Shown here: positions 8,551 to 20,627 of the stretch, one piece after another
Layout: each line of letters opens with the position of its first letter
Position numbering within the stretch: position 1 is the first letter of the stretch
Assembly: GCA_000585055.1 (NCBI GenBank)
Contig: JEMX01000061.1
Span: 98,671-162,670, forward strand
From: Candidatus Accumulibacter appositus
GTDB lineage: Bacteria > Pseudomonadota > Gammaproteobacteria > Burkholderiales > Rhodocyclaceae
DNA: 64,000 bases
Direction: 5' to 3'
Notes under the pieces: model-generated
Database searches by the model: none
The model's input: the letters and a program-made list of their open reading frames with translations, nothing else
Told to the model about the DNA's origin: nothing
Translations under genes and position numbers: made by a program

Positions 8551-9198
8551 GTGCTGAGCGCTTCCTCAGCGGTCTGGTTGTTCGACCTAGATAACACTCT
8601 GCACAACGCCAGCCCGCACATCTTTCCGCACATCAACCGTTCGATGGTCGCCTACATCTGCGAGCACCTTGGCGTCGACGCGGACGAAGCGACGCGTATC
8701 CGGCAGGCGTACTGGCAGCGCTACGGCGCCACCCTGCTTGGCCTGATGCGCCATCATGCGATCGATCCGAAGCATTTTCTCTGGCATACGCACCAGTTTC
8801 CGGATCTGCGGCCGATGCTGGTTTTCGAGCGTGCCCTGAAAGCCATGCTTGGCCGCCTGCCTGGGCGCAAGATCGTTTTCTCGAATGCGCCGCAGCATTA
8901 TAGCGAGGCGGTTCTGGAAATGATCGGCATAGGCCGCTGTTTCGACGCTGTCTACTCGGTCGAGCGCCTGCGCTTTCAGCCGAAACCGGCGCTCGCTGGT
9001 TTTCACCACCTCTTGCGCAGCGAGCGTTTGCAGGCACGGCGCTGCATCATGGTCGAGGATACGCTGCCCAACCTGCGCACCGCCAAGCGGCTCGGCATGA
9101 AGACCGTCTGGGTGAGCGCGGAAACGCGCCAGCCGGCCTGGGTCGACCTGCGTCTGGTTTCGATTCTCGATTTGCCGCGCCAGCGCGCACGCCTGTGA
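8551..9198 (+). CDS. HAD-family pyrimidine 5'-nucleotidase
   Basis: 215 aa. HAD motif I is WLFDLDNTL (both Asp present), motif II is IVFSNA, Lys of motif III in FQPKPAL, and motif IV is MVEDTLPNL. The helical cap with ICEHLGVD...YW.RYG..L.GL..HH is characteristic of the SDT1/pyrimidine 5'-nucleotidase group, which dephosphorylates UMP/CMP-type nucleotides. The start is GTG at 8551, 10 bases after argB, so the two are probably co-transcribed. The exact substrate cannot be read from sequence. Confidence 0.83.
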   Translation: MLSASSAVWLFDLDNTLHNASPHIFPHINRSMVAYICEHLGVDADEATRIRQAYWQRYGATLLGLMRHHAIDPKHFLWHTHQFPDLRPMLVFERALKAMLGRLPGRKIVFSNAPQHYSEAVLEMIGIGRCFDAVYSVERLRFQPKPALAGFHHLLRSERLQARRCIMVEDTLPNLRTAKRLGMKTVWVSAETRQPAWVDLRLVSILDLPRQRARL

Positions 9199-9320
9199 AG
9201 GGTCAGCGAAGGTGCGCTCACCGCAGCGTTTCCATGCGCCTTTATCAGTCATGAGTGTTGCCGCACCGCGACCTGACGCAGTCGTGTAGACTCTGCCGGC
9301 AGCAATTTCTGTCGGGCGCC

Positions 9321-12300
9321 ATGAGAGAGTCGGGTTCACTGGAACAGCAGCTACTTGAGTACAAGGCCATCCTCGAGCATTCGGGGATTGCCGTGGTGTG
9401 CACGCGCAATCGTCGCGTGTACCGCTGCAATCCTCGTGCCGAAGCGCTTTTTGGCTGGCCGGAGGGAACTCTTGTCGGCCAGCAAGACCTGGTTTTCTAC
9501 CCCGACAGCGCGGCTGGTGAGGCGCTGCGCGGGCAAGCGCGTGCGGCGCTGAGCGTCGGCCAGATCCTCGACCTCGAAATGCCCCTGGCGCGCCGCGACG
9601 GCAGCCGCTTTGTCGCGCATCTGATTGCCCGCGCGATCGATCCTGGCGCACTCGGGCAGGGTGCCGTGTGGATCGTGCGCGACATCACCGAGGAGGTCGA
9701 CGCACGCCAGGCAAGCGCACAGTTGCTGCGCGAGCAGCAGCTCATTTTTCAGAACGCCGAAACCGGCATCGTCATCCTGCGCGAGCGTGCCATCCAGCGC
9801 TGTAATCGGCGTTTCGCCGAGATTCTCGGCTATGCGCCAGACGAATTGATCGGTCAGCTGACACGCATCTACTACCCGAGTGACGAGGCCTGGCTGGAAA
9901 CCGGACGCCAGGCTTACAAAGCAATTACCGAAACCGGTATCTACCGGGGCGAGACGGCCTTCATTCGCCGCGACGGAACGCCGATCTGGAGCCATATCAC
10001 CGGCAGCATGATCAACCCGGCCAAGCCCCAGGACGGCTACATATGGCTCTACGAAGACATCACCGAGAAGCGCCGGGCAAGCCGTGCCATGGACGCGCTG
10101 CTGCGCGAGCAGACGCTGATCTTCGAACGGGCGCCGATCGGCATCGCCTTCTTGCGTGAGCGCATCATTCAGCGCTGCAATCCGAGCTTCGAGCGCATCT
10201 TCGGCTATCAGCCGGGGCAACTGATCGGCCAGTCGACGCGCGTCTGCTTCGCCAATGAGCCCGCCTGGAACGAAGCCGGCGAACGTGCCCTGCGTGGCAT
10301 CAACGAACTCGGCACCTTCGTCGGCGAGATCGAATACTGCCAGGCCGATGGCACGCCGATCTGGTGCCAGGTGACCGGTAGTCTGCTCAACCCGGAAAAC
10401 CATGACGAAGGCCACATCTGGCTGTTCCAGGACATCACCGCGCATCACGCGGCCCAGGAAGCCCTGCGGAAAAGTCATCTCGAACTCGAGCAGCGTGTTG
10501 CCGAACGCACGCACGAGTTATCGCAGCAACTTGACTTCATGCACCAACTCGTCGAGGCCATCCCGGGACCGGTGTTCTACAAGAATCGCCAGGGCCTCTA
10601 TCTCGGCTGTAATCAGGCCTTCCTCGAGATGATCGGCAAGTCACGTCGCGAAGTGGTCGGGGCAAGCGTCTACGATGTCGCGCCGCGCGCGCTGGCCGAT
10701 CGCTACATGGCGGCTGACGAAGCGCTTTTTCAACGCCTGGGTTCGCAGGTGTACGAAACACAGGTGCTGCGCGCCGATGGCGAGTACCGCGACGTCGTTT
10801 TTCACAAGGCGATCTACGGCGTTTCCGGCGAAGCGGCCGGCGGTTTGGTCGGCATCATGCTCGACGTGACCGATCGCAAGCGTATGGAGCAACGCCTGCA
10901 GCAGGCGGCGACCGTTTTCGACAGCAGCGCCGAAGGCATTACCATCACCTCGCCAGAGGGTGAGATCATCGCCGTCAACCGTGCCTTTTCCGAGATCACC
11001 GGTTACTGCGAGGCCGATGTCGTCGGGGTCAACCCGCGCATCCTGCAGTCGGGTCTTCAGGACCCGGACTTTTACCGTGAGATGTGGCGGACCTTGCGCA
11101 CCTGTGGGCGCTGGCGGGGCGAATTGTGGAACCGGCGCAAGGACGGTCAGGCCTTTCTGGAGTCGCTGACGATCAGTGCCGTCGAGGACGCACAGGGTTG
11201 CGTGACCCATTACGTGGGCGTCTTCTCGGATATCACCGAACTGCGCAAGGCGCACGATCAGCTCGACCACCAGGCCCATCACGATCCGCTTACCGGCCTG
11301 CCCAACCGTCTGTTGCTCGGTGATCGCCTGCACAAGGCGCTGCAGCGTGCTCACCGCGATGAGCGCGGGCTGGCGGTCCTGTTCGTCGACCTCGATCGCT
11401 TCAAGAACATCAACGATACCCTCGGTCATCAGGTCGGCGATCGAGTTCTCTGTGAGGTGGCGCGGCGCCTGACCCGATTGCGGCGGGAAGCGGACACGGT
11501 GGGTCGCCTCGGTGGCGACGAGTTCCTGATCATCATCGAGGATCTCGCCGATCCGGCAGCCGTTTCGCATATCGCGGACAAGATTCTCAGCCTCTTGCAG
11601 GACTCGCCGGTGACCGTCGAGCAGGAGTTCTATGTCGGGGCCAGCATCGGCATCAGCCTCTTTCCCCAGGATGGCGGCGACGCCGAAACGCTGATGAAGA
11701 ATGCCGATGTGGCCATGTACCGCGCCAAGGAGCGCGGACGCAACACCTACGAGTTCTTTACCAAGGAACTGACGCAGTCGTCGCTGGCGCGCCTGCAGAT
11801 GGAAACCGACCTGCGGCGGGCCATCGATCGCGGCGAGTTGCGGGTCTTCCTGCAGCCGCAGTTCTCGCTGCGCAGCGGCGAGCTGGTCGGTGCCGAAGCG
11901 CTGGTGCGCTGGCTGCGTCCCGAGCTGGGTCTGGTGATGCCCGGTGAGTTCATCAAGCTTGCCGAGGAATCGGGGCTGATCGTTCCGATCGGCGAATGGG
12001 TCCAACAGACGGCCGCTGGCCAGTGGGCGGCGTGGGTTAACGAAGGCCGCCAGCCGGGCGTGCTGTCGATCAACGTCTCCGGCATCGAATTCCGGCGCGG
12101 TCGAATCCAGGAAACGGCTCGCAAGACCCTGGATGCGTCGTGCCTTGCGCCGCAATTCCTCGAATTGGAGATCACTGAAAGCGCGATCATGAGCCAGGCC
12201 GAGAACAGCGTTCAGGTTCTCGATGCGCTGCGGGTGATGGGACTCGGCCTGGTGATCGACGACTTCGGCACCGGCTATTCCTCGCTCGCCTACCTGAAAC

Positions 12301-12554
12301 GTCTGCCGCTCAACAAACTCAAGATCGACCAGAGTTTTGTCCGTGGCTTGCCAGACGACGCCGAGGATCGGGCGATTACCCGCGCGGTCATTGCCCTTGC
12401 CCACAGCCTGCAACTGACGGTCATCGCCGAAGGCGTCGAGACCGAGGCGCAGCGCGATTTCCTGGCCGACGAAGGCTGCGACGAAATGCAGGGTTATCTA
12501 CGTGGCAAGCCGATGCCGCTCGACGAGTTCCGGCAACGCTTCCTGGCGGGCTGA
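9321..12554 (+). CDS. PAS-sensor bifunctional diguanylate cyclase/phosphodiesterase
   Basis: About 1077 aa and no transmembrane segment, so cytoplasmic. Five PAS-type modules fill residues ~10-645; the second and third are close duplicates of each other. Next come GGDEF (LGGDEF near 731, with an RxxD inhibitory site in READ) and EAL (EAL near 859, ELEITES, DDFGTGYSS, and KID intact near 1000). It should make and/or break cyclic-di-GMP in response to bound ligands or redox cues. I start at ATG 9321; an in-frame GTG at 9255 would add 22 residues of no recognisable domain. Followed after 5 bases by an acyltransferase gene. Confidence 0.9.
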   Translation: MRESGSLEQQLLEYKAILEHSGIAVVCTRNRRVYRCNPRAEALFGWPEGTLVGQQDLVFYPDSAAGEALRGQARAALSVGQILDLEMPLARRDGSRFVAHLIARAIDPGALGQGAVWIVRDITEEVDARQASAQLLREQQLIFQNAETGIVILRERAIQRCNRRFAEILGYAPDELIGQLTRIYYPSDEAWLETGRQAYKAITETGIYRGETAFIRRDGTPIWSHITGSMINPAKPQDGYIWLYEDITEKRRASRAMDALLREQTLIFERAPIGIAFLRERIIQRCNPSFERIFGYQPGQLIGQSTRVCFANEPAWNEAGERALRGINELGTFVGEIEYCQADGTPIWCQVTGSLLNPENHDEGHIWLFQDITAHHAAQEALRKSHLELEQRVAERTHELSQQLDFMHQLVEAIPGPVFYKNRQGLYLGCNQAFLEMIGKSRREVVGASVYDVAPRALADRYMAADEALFQRLGSQVYETQVLRADGEYRDVVFHKAIYGVSGEAAGGLVGIMLDVTDRKRMEQRLQQAATVFDSSAEGITITSPEGEIIAVNRAFSEITGYCEADVVGVNPRILQSGLQDPDFYREMWRTLRTCGRWRGELWNRRKDGQAFLESLTISAVEDAQGCVTHYVGVFSDITELRKAHDQLDHQAHHDPLTGLPNRLLLGDRLHKALQRAHRDERGLAVLFVDLDRFKNINDTLGHQVGDRVLCEVARRLTRLRREADTVGRLGGDEFLIIIEDLADPAAVSHIADKILSLLQDSPVTVEQEFYVGASIGISLFPQDGGDAETLMKNADVAMYRAKERGRNTYEFFTKELTQSSLARLQMETDLRRAIDRGELRVFLQPQFSLRSGELVGAEALVRWLRPELGLVMPGEFIKLAEESGLIVPIGEWVQQTAAGQWAAWVNEGRQPGVLSINVSGIEFRRGRIQETARKTLDASCLAPQFLELEITESAIMSQAENSVQVLDALRVMGLGLVIDDFGTGYSSLAYLKRLPLNKLKIDQSFVRGLPDDAEDRAITRAVIALAHSLQLTVIAEGVETEAQRDFLADEGCDEMQGYLRGKPMPLDEFRQRFLAG

Positions 12555-12559
12555 ATCGA

Positions 12560-15582
<3,023 letters not shown>

Positions 15583-15704
15583 CAGGGAACCCGAGAGTAG
15601 ATGGACAGGCACGCGTCCGGACGGCAAACTGATATAGAATATCAGGTTTGTCGCTTGGCTTCGCCGGCCTCAGATCAGTCATTGTTGTCAATGGGAGTTT
15701 GGAC

Positions 15705-16340
15705 ATGATTCGTATAACGGCAGTTGCGGTTCTCCTGGCCGCCAGTTTACCCGCCTTCGCGTCAGAGCAGGCGCCAGCAAAGCTTGACCTGGCGAAAGCC
15801 AAGGAGATTGCCGAAGGTCTTTGCGTGGCTTGCCACGGCGCCGATGGCAATAGCCCGACATCGGCCAATCCGATCATTGCCGGCCAGATTCCGCAGTATC
15901 TGTACAAACAGCTGAGCAATTTCAAATCGGTCGACGGCAAGCCGCCGGTACGTGACAACGCGATCATGGGTGGGATGGTCGCGGCGCTTTCGGATGAAGA
16001 CATGCGCAGCCTGGCGGTGTACTTCTCGCAGCAAAAAATGCAGCCTTCGGTGGCGACCAACGAAAAGCTGCTTGCGGAAGGCCAGGCGCTCTGGCGCAAG
16101 GGCGACTTCGACAAAGGCATCCCCGCCTGTGCAGGCTGCCATGGACCCGCCGGTGCCGGTCTGCCGGCGCAGTATCCGCGCCTGGCCGGGCAGTACGCAG
16201 AGTACACGGTGAGCCAGTTGAAGACTTTTCGCAGCCACGAACGGGCCAACGACGCCGAGAGCATGATGCGCGTCATTGCCGGCAAGCTCTCCGACCCGCA
16301 GATCAACGCCGTCGCCGAGTATGTTGCTGGTTTGCGCTAA
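15705..16340 (+). CDS. diheme cytochrome c4
   Basis: 211 aa with signal peptide (MIRITAVAVLLAASLPAFA). Two similar c-type domains carry CVACHGADG and CAGCHGPAG heme sites, each followed by a Met ligand region (GGMVAAL and MMRVIAGKL). Cytochrome c4 is a periplasmic, often membrane-associated electron carrier between the bc1 complex and terminal oxidases or denitrification enzymes. ATG at 15705 with GGGAG ten bases upstream. Divergently transcribed from engB; this neighbourhood is conserved in other proteobacteria. Confidence 0.93.
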   Translation: MIRITAVAVLLAASLPAFASEQAPAKLDLAKAKEIAEGLCVACHGADGNSPTSANPIIAGQIPQYLYKQLSNFKSVDGKPPVRDNAIMGGMVAALSDEDMRSLAVYFSQQKMQPSVATNEKLLAEGQALWRKGDFDKGIPACAGCHGPAGAGLPAQYPRLAGQYAEYTVSQLKTFRSHERANDAESMMRVIAGKLSDPQINAVAEYVAGLR

Positions 16341-16476
16341 GCACTCTCGCAGCCGCTTTTCGCGCAGGACTTCACGGCGAATTTAACGGCTCGTGGCATG
16401 GGCAAGACTTTCCTTGGCAATGGGCGGCGGACGCTCTAGTATGGTGTCGTGACTTCTTGACCAGAAAGGACGTTTC

Positions 16477-16908
16477 ATGAAGACCCTCAAGCAAATCCTC
16501 GCTAGCAAGGGTGGCAAGCTGGTAACCGTCGCGCCCGATGACTCGGTTTTCACGGCCTTGCAGGTAATGGCCGAACATAACGTCGGCGCGGTCCTGGTGA
16601 TCGACAAGAAGCAGTTGCTGGGTATCTTCTCTGAGCGTGACTATGCTCGCAAGGTAAGCCTGCTCGACAAGTCGTCGAGAGACACGCGGGTTCGCGACAT
16701 CATGAGCGACAAGGTGCTGTACGTGACGCCTGACCAGACGGTGGACGAGTGCATGGCGATCATGACCGAAAGACACTTCCGTCACCTTCCCGTTCTCGAC
16801 GAGGATCACACGCTTCTTGGTATCGTTTCGATTGGCGACGTGGTCAAGGAAACGATTTCCGAACAGCAGTTCATCATCCAGCAGATGGAGAAGTATATCT
16901 CCGGCTGA
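16477..16908 (+). CDS. tandem CBS-domain protein
   Basis: 143 aa consisting of two CBS domains and little else: residues ~8-65 (VAPDDSVFTALQVMAEHNVGA...GIFSERDYARK) and ~75-135 (VTPDQTVDECMAIMTERHFRH...GIVSIGDVVKE). The SERDYARK and SIGDVVK motifs are those that bind adenosine nucleotides such as AMP, ATP or NAD. It is a probable cytoplasmic energy sensor; its partner is not evident. ATG at 16477 follows GAAAGGACGTTTC, a good ribosome site. Probably a single-gene transcript. Confidence 0.88.
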   Translation: MKTLKQILASKGGKLVTVAPDDSVFTALQVMAEHNVGAVLVIDKKQLLGIFSERDYARKVSLLDKSSRDTRVRDIMSDKVLYVTPDQTVDECMAIMTERHFRHLPVLDEDHTLLGIVSIGDVVKETISEQQFIIQQMEKYISG

Positions 16909-17298
16909 TTGCGGGATTGGCTTTTCTGGGGCGATCTTTCTGGCGACGCCGACAGTTCGTTGCCAGGAGCTTTTCTCCACCTCTTCCGACGGGCGCATCT
17001 TCGAAATCTGACAGGCTTCCCTCGCCTGTTCCCGCACGATTCCAAATAGGCAGATCTCAACTCGCCTTGACGATGCCGTCCTGGCTCTGGCGCCGCCAGT
17101 CGCTGGCGCAGCGGCGTCCTGGCTGCGGCGCAGTGCGCGCGCGGCCTGCCTCGCGAGTAGCCGATAGAAGCCCGCGTGCGATATAGCGGCAAACGGGCTG
17201 CTTGGCTGGTTGCGGCCACTTTCCGCGCGGAACGCGGACGCTTTTCGCGGCGCGATGATTTTTTTGCGGCGACGCGTGTTTGACCCTCGAAGCGAACC
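16909..17298. other. 390-base region without a recognised gene
   Basis: Lies between the CBS gene and an antiporter. Several open frames cross it, including minus-strand ones rich in Arg and Lys, but none has a recognisable domain or a ribosome site. It may contain a decayed gene. The last ~60 bases serve as the antiporter leader. Confidence 0.45.
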
Positions 17299-18585
17299 AT
17301 GACCTATCCCACCATCCTCAGCGCCTCCGTGTTCCTGCTCATCGTTTTCGCCGTCGAGCGCCTTTGCCGGCGCTCGGGGGTGCCGTCGGTGATCGTCCTG
17401 GTGGCCAGCGGCCTCCTGGCGCGGCCTATGCTCGACTCCGTCGGCGTGACCCTCGGCTGGGCCGGCACCCTGGTGCCGATCATCGGGACCATCGGCCTGG
17501 TGCTGATCGTGCTGGAAGGCGCTCTGGACATCGAATTGCGGCGCGAGCGTCTGCGCCTCATCGGGGCGACCTTTCTCCTGGCTACTGCTGGTTTCGTCAT
17601 TGCTACCGTCAGCTTCGCACTTGCCGGGAGATGGGTGTTGGGGCTCGGTGCGGTGCAGGCCGTTCTGCTGGCGACCTCGGTCGCCGTCATCAGCAGCGCA
17701 GTGGCCATTCCCAGCAGTACTTTTCTGCCGCCCAAGGCGCGCGAATTCATTACCTACGAAAGCTCGATGTCGGACATCATCGGTGTCCTGGTCTTCTTTT
17801 CCCTGCTCGGGTCGGACGGTACGGTAAGCGGCGCCCTGCTGGCGTTGCTCGGTGGCGGTGTCCTGTCGCTGCTGCTGTCGATGCTCTGCGCGCTGGTGCT
17901 TCTGCTGCTGCTGTTGCGAGTGTCCGGGCCGATCCGCTTCGTGCCGCTGCTGGCGGGCCTCTTCGCCTTGTACGCGACAGGCGAACTGCTGCATCTCTCA
18001 CCGTTGATCATGGTGCTCTTTCTGGGCTTGTTGCTCAACAAGCCGTCCTTGGTGACCCGCTTCCGGCCGGTTCGACTGTGGGTCAGCAGAGAATACGAGT
18101 CGACCATTTCCGAGTTTCGTACCCTGGTCGTGGAGCTGACCTTCGTCGTGCGGGGCTTCTTTTTCGTGCTCCTTGGCTACTGGACCGATCTTTCCGATCT
18201 CGCTTCCTTGTCGGCCTGGCTCGGGGCGGGTCTGGTGCTGGCAGTGGTCTACGGCAGCCGCTTCGTCATGTTGCGACTGATGCTGGGGCCAGCGGCTGCC
18301 GGGCCGCTGATGTGGATTGCCCCGCGCGGCTTGATTACCGTTCTGCTCTTCCTGCACGTGCGCGAAGCGTTCTCGTTGCCGAGTTATCTCAACGGTTCGA
18401 TCATGCTGGTGGTGCTGGCGTCATCGGCATTCATTCTGATCGCCAGCTATCTCGTCAACCGTCAGGTGCCGCTGGCAGCGCCGCCCGATGCGCCGCCTCT
18501 GCCGCTTCCCGATGATCAGGCGCCGGCTTTGGCCGCCGATAGCGACGCTGAGCAGGCCAGGAGCGAAGCGCGCACGCAGGTCTGA
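17299..18585 (+). CDS. cation:proton antiporter (CPA1/NhaP-like)
   Basis: 428 aa, about twelve transmembrane helices. The VLEGALDIELRR segment and SSMSDIIGVLVFF (the membrane-buried ND/SD region) match Na+/H+ exchangers of the CPA1 type, and RGLITVLLFLHV is the C-terminal helix signature. The tail after about residue 395 is Pro/Ala/Asp-rich and cytoplasmic. Probable role: sodium or potassium/proton exchange for pH and salt homeostasis. ATG at 17299; the ribosome site is weak (GAAGCGAACC). Ion preference cannot be assigned. Confidence 0.83.
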   Translation: MTYPTILSASVFLLIVFAVERLCRRSGVPSVIVLVASGLLARPMLDSVGVTLGWAGTLVPIIGTIGLVLIVLEGALDIELRRERLRLIGATFLLATAGFVIATVSFALAGRWVLGLGAVQAVLLATSVAVISSAVAIPSSTFLPPKAREFITYESSMSDIIGVLVFFSLLGSDGTVSGALLALLGGGVLSLLLSMLCALVLLLLLLRVSGPIRFVPLLAGLFALYATGELLHLSPLIMVLFLGLLLNKPSLVTRFRPVRLWVSREYESTISEFRTLVVELTFVVRGFFFVLLGYWTDLSDLASLSAWLGAGLVLAVVYGSRFVMLRLMLGPAAAGPLMWIAPRGLITVLLFLHVREAFSLPSYLNGSIMLVVLASSAFILIASYLVNRQVPLAAPPDAPPLPLPDDQAPALAADSDAEQARSEARTQV

Positions 18586-18603
18586 GCCGGTTGCCGGTAA
18601 GGC

Positions 18604-18632
18604 TTGCATTATTTCCCACCCTCGGTTCTAAT
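18604..18632 (+). promoter_or_regulatory. probable sigma-70 promoter of the ilvBN attenuator transcript
   Basis: TTGCAT (18604-18609), 17-base spacer, TCTAAT (18627-18632, 5/6 to consensus). Predicted start is near 18639, about 30 bases before the leader peptide ATG. Confidence 0.5.
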
Positions 18633-18667
18633 TACCCTTCGCCTCCAATGACTCTTACGTGACGACG

Positions 18668-18823
18668 ATGCGCCATTTTTTCGACCATGATAATTGTCCG
18701 CTTGCGTCTACTGAAGCTTGCGTGGTCGTTGCCGTCGGCATTTTGCTGGTAGACGTCGTACCTTTGGTACGCGTACCAGACGATGCACCGTCGAGGGCCG
18801 GGAGAAGATCAGTCAGAGCGTAG
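18668..18823 (+). CDS. branched-chain amino acid leader peptide of ilvBN
   Basis: 51 codons upstream of ilvB. Residues 19-36 read VVVAVGILLVDVVPLVRV: thirteen of eighteen are Val, Leu or Ile, a run expected only in an attenuation leader. The E. coli ilvB leader (IvbL) is likewise packed with Val. An in-frame GTG at 18659 (giving MTTM...) is an alternative start. Overlapping inverted repeats inside the Val/Leu codons (GTACC-ttt-GGTAC-gc-GTACC, about 18759-18777) offer mutually exclusive pairings. A rho-independent terminator follows at 18849. When charged Val/Leu tRNA is scarce, ribosomes should stall here and let RNA polymerase read on into ilvB. Confidence 0.8.
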   Translation: MRHFFDHDNCPLASTEACVVVAVGILLVDVVPLVRVPDDAPSRAGRRSVRA

Positions 18824-18848
18824 AAAGAAGCGACAACTCATTCCAGAA

Positions 18849-18886
18849 ACCCCCGCCGGTGTAAGCCGGACGGGGGTTTTTCTTTT
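18849..18886 (+). terminator. ilvBN attenuator (rho-independent terminator)
   Basis: ACCCCCGCCGG (18849-18859), loop TGTAAG, CCGG-A-CGGGGGT (18866-18877, one bulged A), then a T-rich run with one C. It stands between the leader peptide stop and the ilvB start, with no gene ending immediately before it, so it is best read as a regulated attenuator and not a simple 3' terminator. Confidence 0.82.
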
Positions 18887-18939
18887 CTCGAGCAACGTCC
18901 GGCAAAGTCAGCAGCGCAATTCAATTGAAGGAGAGTCCC

Positions 18940-20622
18940 TTGTCCAAGCCAACTTACGAAACCCTCAGCGGTGCGCAGATCGTGGTGCGCCTGCTCGAAC
19001 GACAGGGCGTTCGCACCCTGGCCGGTATTCCCGGCGGTGCAATATTGCCCATTTACGATGCCTTGTCACAATCGGCGCTGATTCACCACGTGCTTGCACG
19101 CCACGAACAGGGTGGCGGCTTCATAGCTCAGGGCATTGCGCGTGCCACCGGCGTGCCGGCGGTATGCATGGCTTCTTCGGGTCCGGGGGCAACCAATCTA
19201 CTCACGGCAATTGCCGATGCCAAGCTGGATTCGATTCCGCTGGTGGCGATCACCGGACAGGTGCCGCGAGCGATGATCGGTACCGACGCCTTCCAGGAGG
19301 TCGATACCTATGGCCTGAGCATTCCGATTACCAAACATAACTTCCTGCTTAATAGTGCGGAGGACCTGCTCGAAGTCATCCCGCGCGCTTTCCGGATTGC
19401 CGCGTCGGGGCGCCCGGGACCGGTACTGATCGACATTCCGAAGGACGTGCAGAATCAAGTGGTCGAGGTCGGCGAGTGGCCCGCTGTCGGCGTCGCCGAG
19501 GTCGTTCCAGCGCCGGCGGCGGAACGGGTCGCCCTAGCGGCGGCGATGATCAACGAGGCCTCGCGGCCGATTCTTTACCTCGGCGGCGGTGTCGTGCATT
19601 CGGCAGCGTCCGCTGCAGCTGTGGCGCTGGCTGAAAAAGCTGCTTTGCCGACGGTGATGACGCTGATGGCCCTCGGTGCGATGCCGGTCGAGCATTCGCT
19701 GTCGCTCGGCATGCTTGGAATGCACGGCGCGCGTTTTACCAACCTCGCGCTTGACGAGTGCGATCTGCTGATCGCCGTCGGTGCGCGTTTCGACGATCGT
19801 GCGACCGGCAAAGTGGCCGGTTTCTGCCCGCAGGCGAAGATCGTCCATATCGACATCGATCCTTCGGAACTGGACAAGATCAAGACCGCGCATGTCGGTA
19901 TCGCCGGCGATGTCGGTGCGGTGCTGCAGACCTTGCTTCCCGCCGTCGAAGCGCAACAGCGGCTCGCCTGGCTGAGCCGCGTGGCCAGCCTGAAGGCGGC
20001 GCATCCCTTGCGCCTGCCCGGTATCGACGATCCCCGCACGCCTTACGGCTTGATCCGCGCCGTCGCCGACTGTCTCGACGATCAGGCGACCATCACCACC
20101 GACGTCGGTCAGCATCAGATGTGGGTGGCGCAGGCCTACCCCCTGCGCCGGCCGCGCCAGTGGCTGACCTCGGGCGGTCTCGGGACGATGGGCTTCGGAA
20201 TGCCGGCGGCGATCGGTGCGGCGCTCGCCGAGCCGGAGCGGACGGTGGTCTGCTTTACCGGTGACGGCAGCATTCTGATGAATGTGCAGGAGTTGGTGAC
20301 TGCCGCCGAGGAGGGGGTCAATGTCAAGATCGTGCTGATGAACAACTCGTCGCTGGGCCTGGTTTTCCAGCAGCAGACGATGTTCTACGGCGAGCGCATC
20401 TACGCTTCCAAGTTCAAGGGCATGCCGGACTTCGTCCGCGTTGCCGAGGGCTTTGGGGTGCCGGCCATCGATTTGGATACGGAAAGTGATCCGCACGCGG
20501 CGCTGGCCGCAGCACTGTCCTCGCGTGGTCCGATGCTGATTCACGCCAGCATCGCCATGCACGAACAGGTTTTACCGATGGTGCCGCCCGGTGCCGCCAA
20601 CAAAGACATGATCGGAGGCTGA
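18940..20622 (+). CDS. ilvB: acetolactate synthase large subunit, isozyme I type
   Basis: 560 aa, thiamine-diphosphate enzyme making acetolactate/acetohydroxybutyrate for valine, leucine and isoleucine. N-terminal domain RHEQGGGFIAQGIAR with the catalytic Glu, central RFDDRATGK, and C-terminal ThDP motif GDGSILMNVQEL...NNSSLGLV. It ends in VPPGAANKDMIGG, as E. coli IlvB does. The start is TTG at 18940: AAGGAG (18928-18933) lies six bases before it, whereas an in-frame TTG at 18925 overlaps that site. Preceded by a leader peptide and attenuator; ilvN follows after five bases. Confidence 0.93.
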   Translation: MSKPTYETLSGAQIVVRLLERQGVRTLAGIPGGAILPIYDALSQSALIHHVLARHEQGGGFIAQGIARATGVPAVCMASSGPGATNLLTAIADAKLDSIPLVAITGQVPRAMIGTDAFQEVDTYGLSIPITKHNFLLNSAEDLLEVIPRAFRIAASGRPGPVLIDIPKDVQNQVVEVGEWPAVGVAEVVPAPAAERVALAAAMINEASRPILYLGGGVVHSAASAAAVALAEKAALPTVMTLMALGAMPVEHSLSLGMLGMHGARFTNLALDECDLLIAVGARFDDRATGKVAGFCPQAKIVHIDIDPSELDKIKTAHVGIAGDVGAVLQTLLPAVEAQQRLAWLSRVASLKAAHPLRLPGIDDPRTPYGLIRAVADCLDDQATITTDVGQHQMWVAQAYPLRRPRQWLTSGGLGTMGFGMPAAIGAALAEPERTVVCFTGDGSILMNVQELVTAAEEGVNVKIVLMNNSSLGLVFQQQTMFYGERIYASKFKGMPDFVRVAEGFGVPAIDLDTESDPHAALAAALSSRGPMLIHASIAMHEQVLPMVPPGAANKDMIGG

Positions 20623-20627
20623 AGGCT

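Noticed and set aside
10641..12413. 590-codon minus-strand open frame
   Set aside because: Antisense to the GGDEF-EAL gene; no recognisable motif.
16806..17300. 164-codon Arg/Lys-rich minus-strand frame beginning MVRFEGQTRVAAKKSS
   Set aside because: No ribosome site or known family, and its C-terminal third is antisense to the CBS gene; probably spurious or a remnant.
16372..17994. 540-codon minus-strand open frame
   Set aside because: Antisense to the CBS and antiporter genes; Gln/Arg/His-rich composition typical of the reverse strand of GC-rich genes; no domain.
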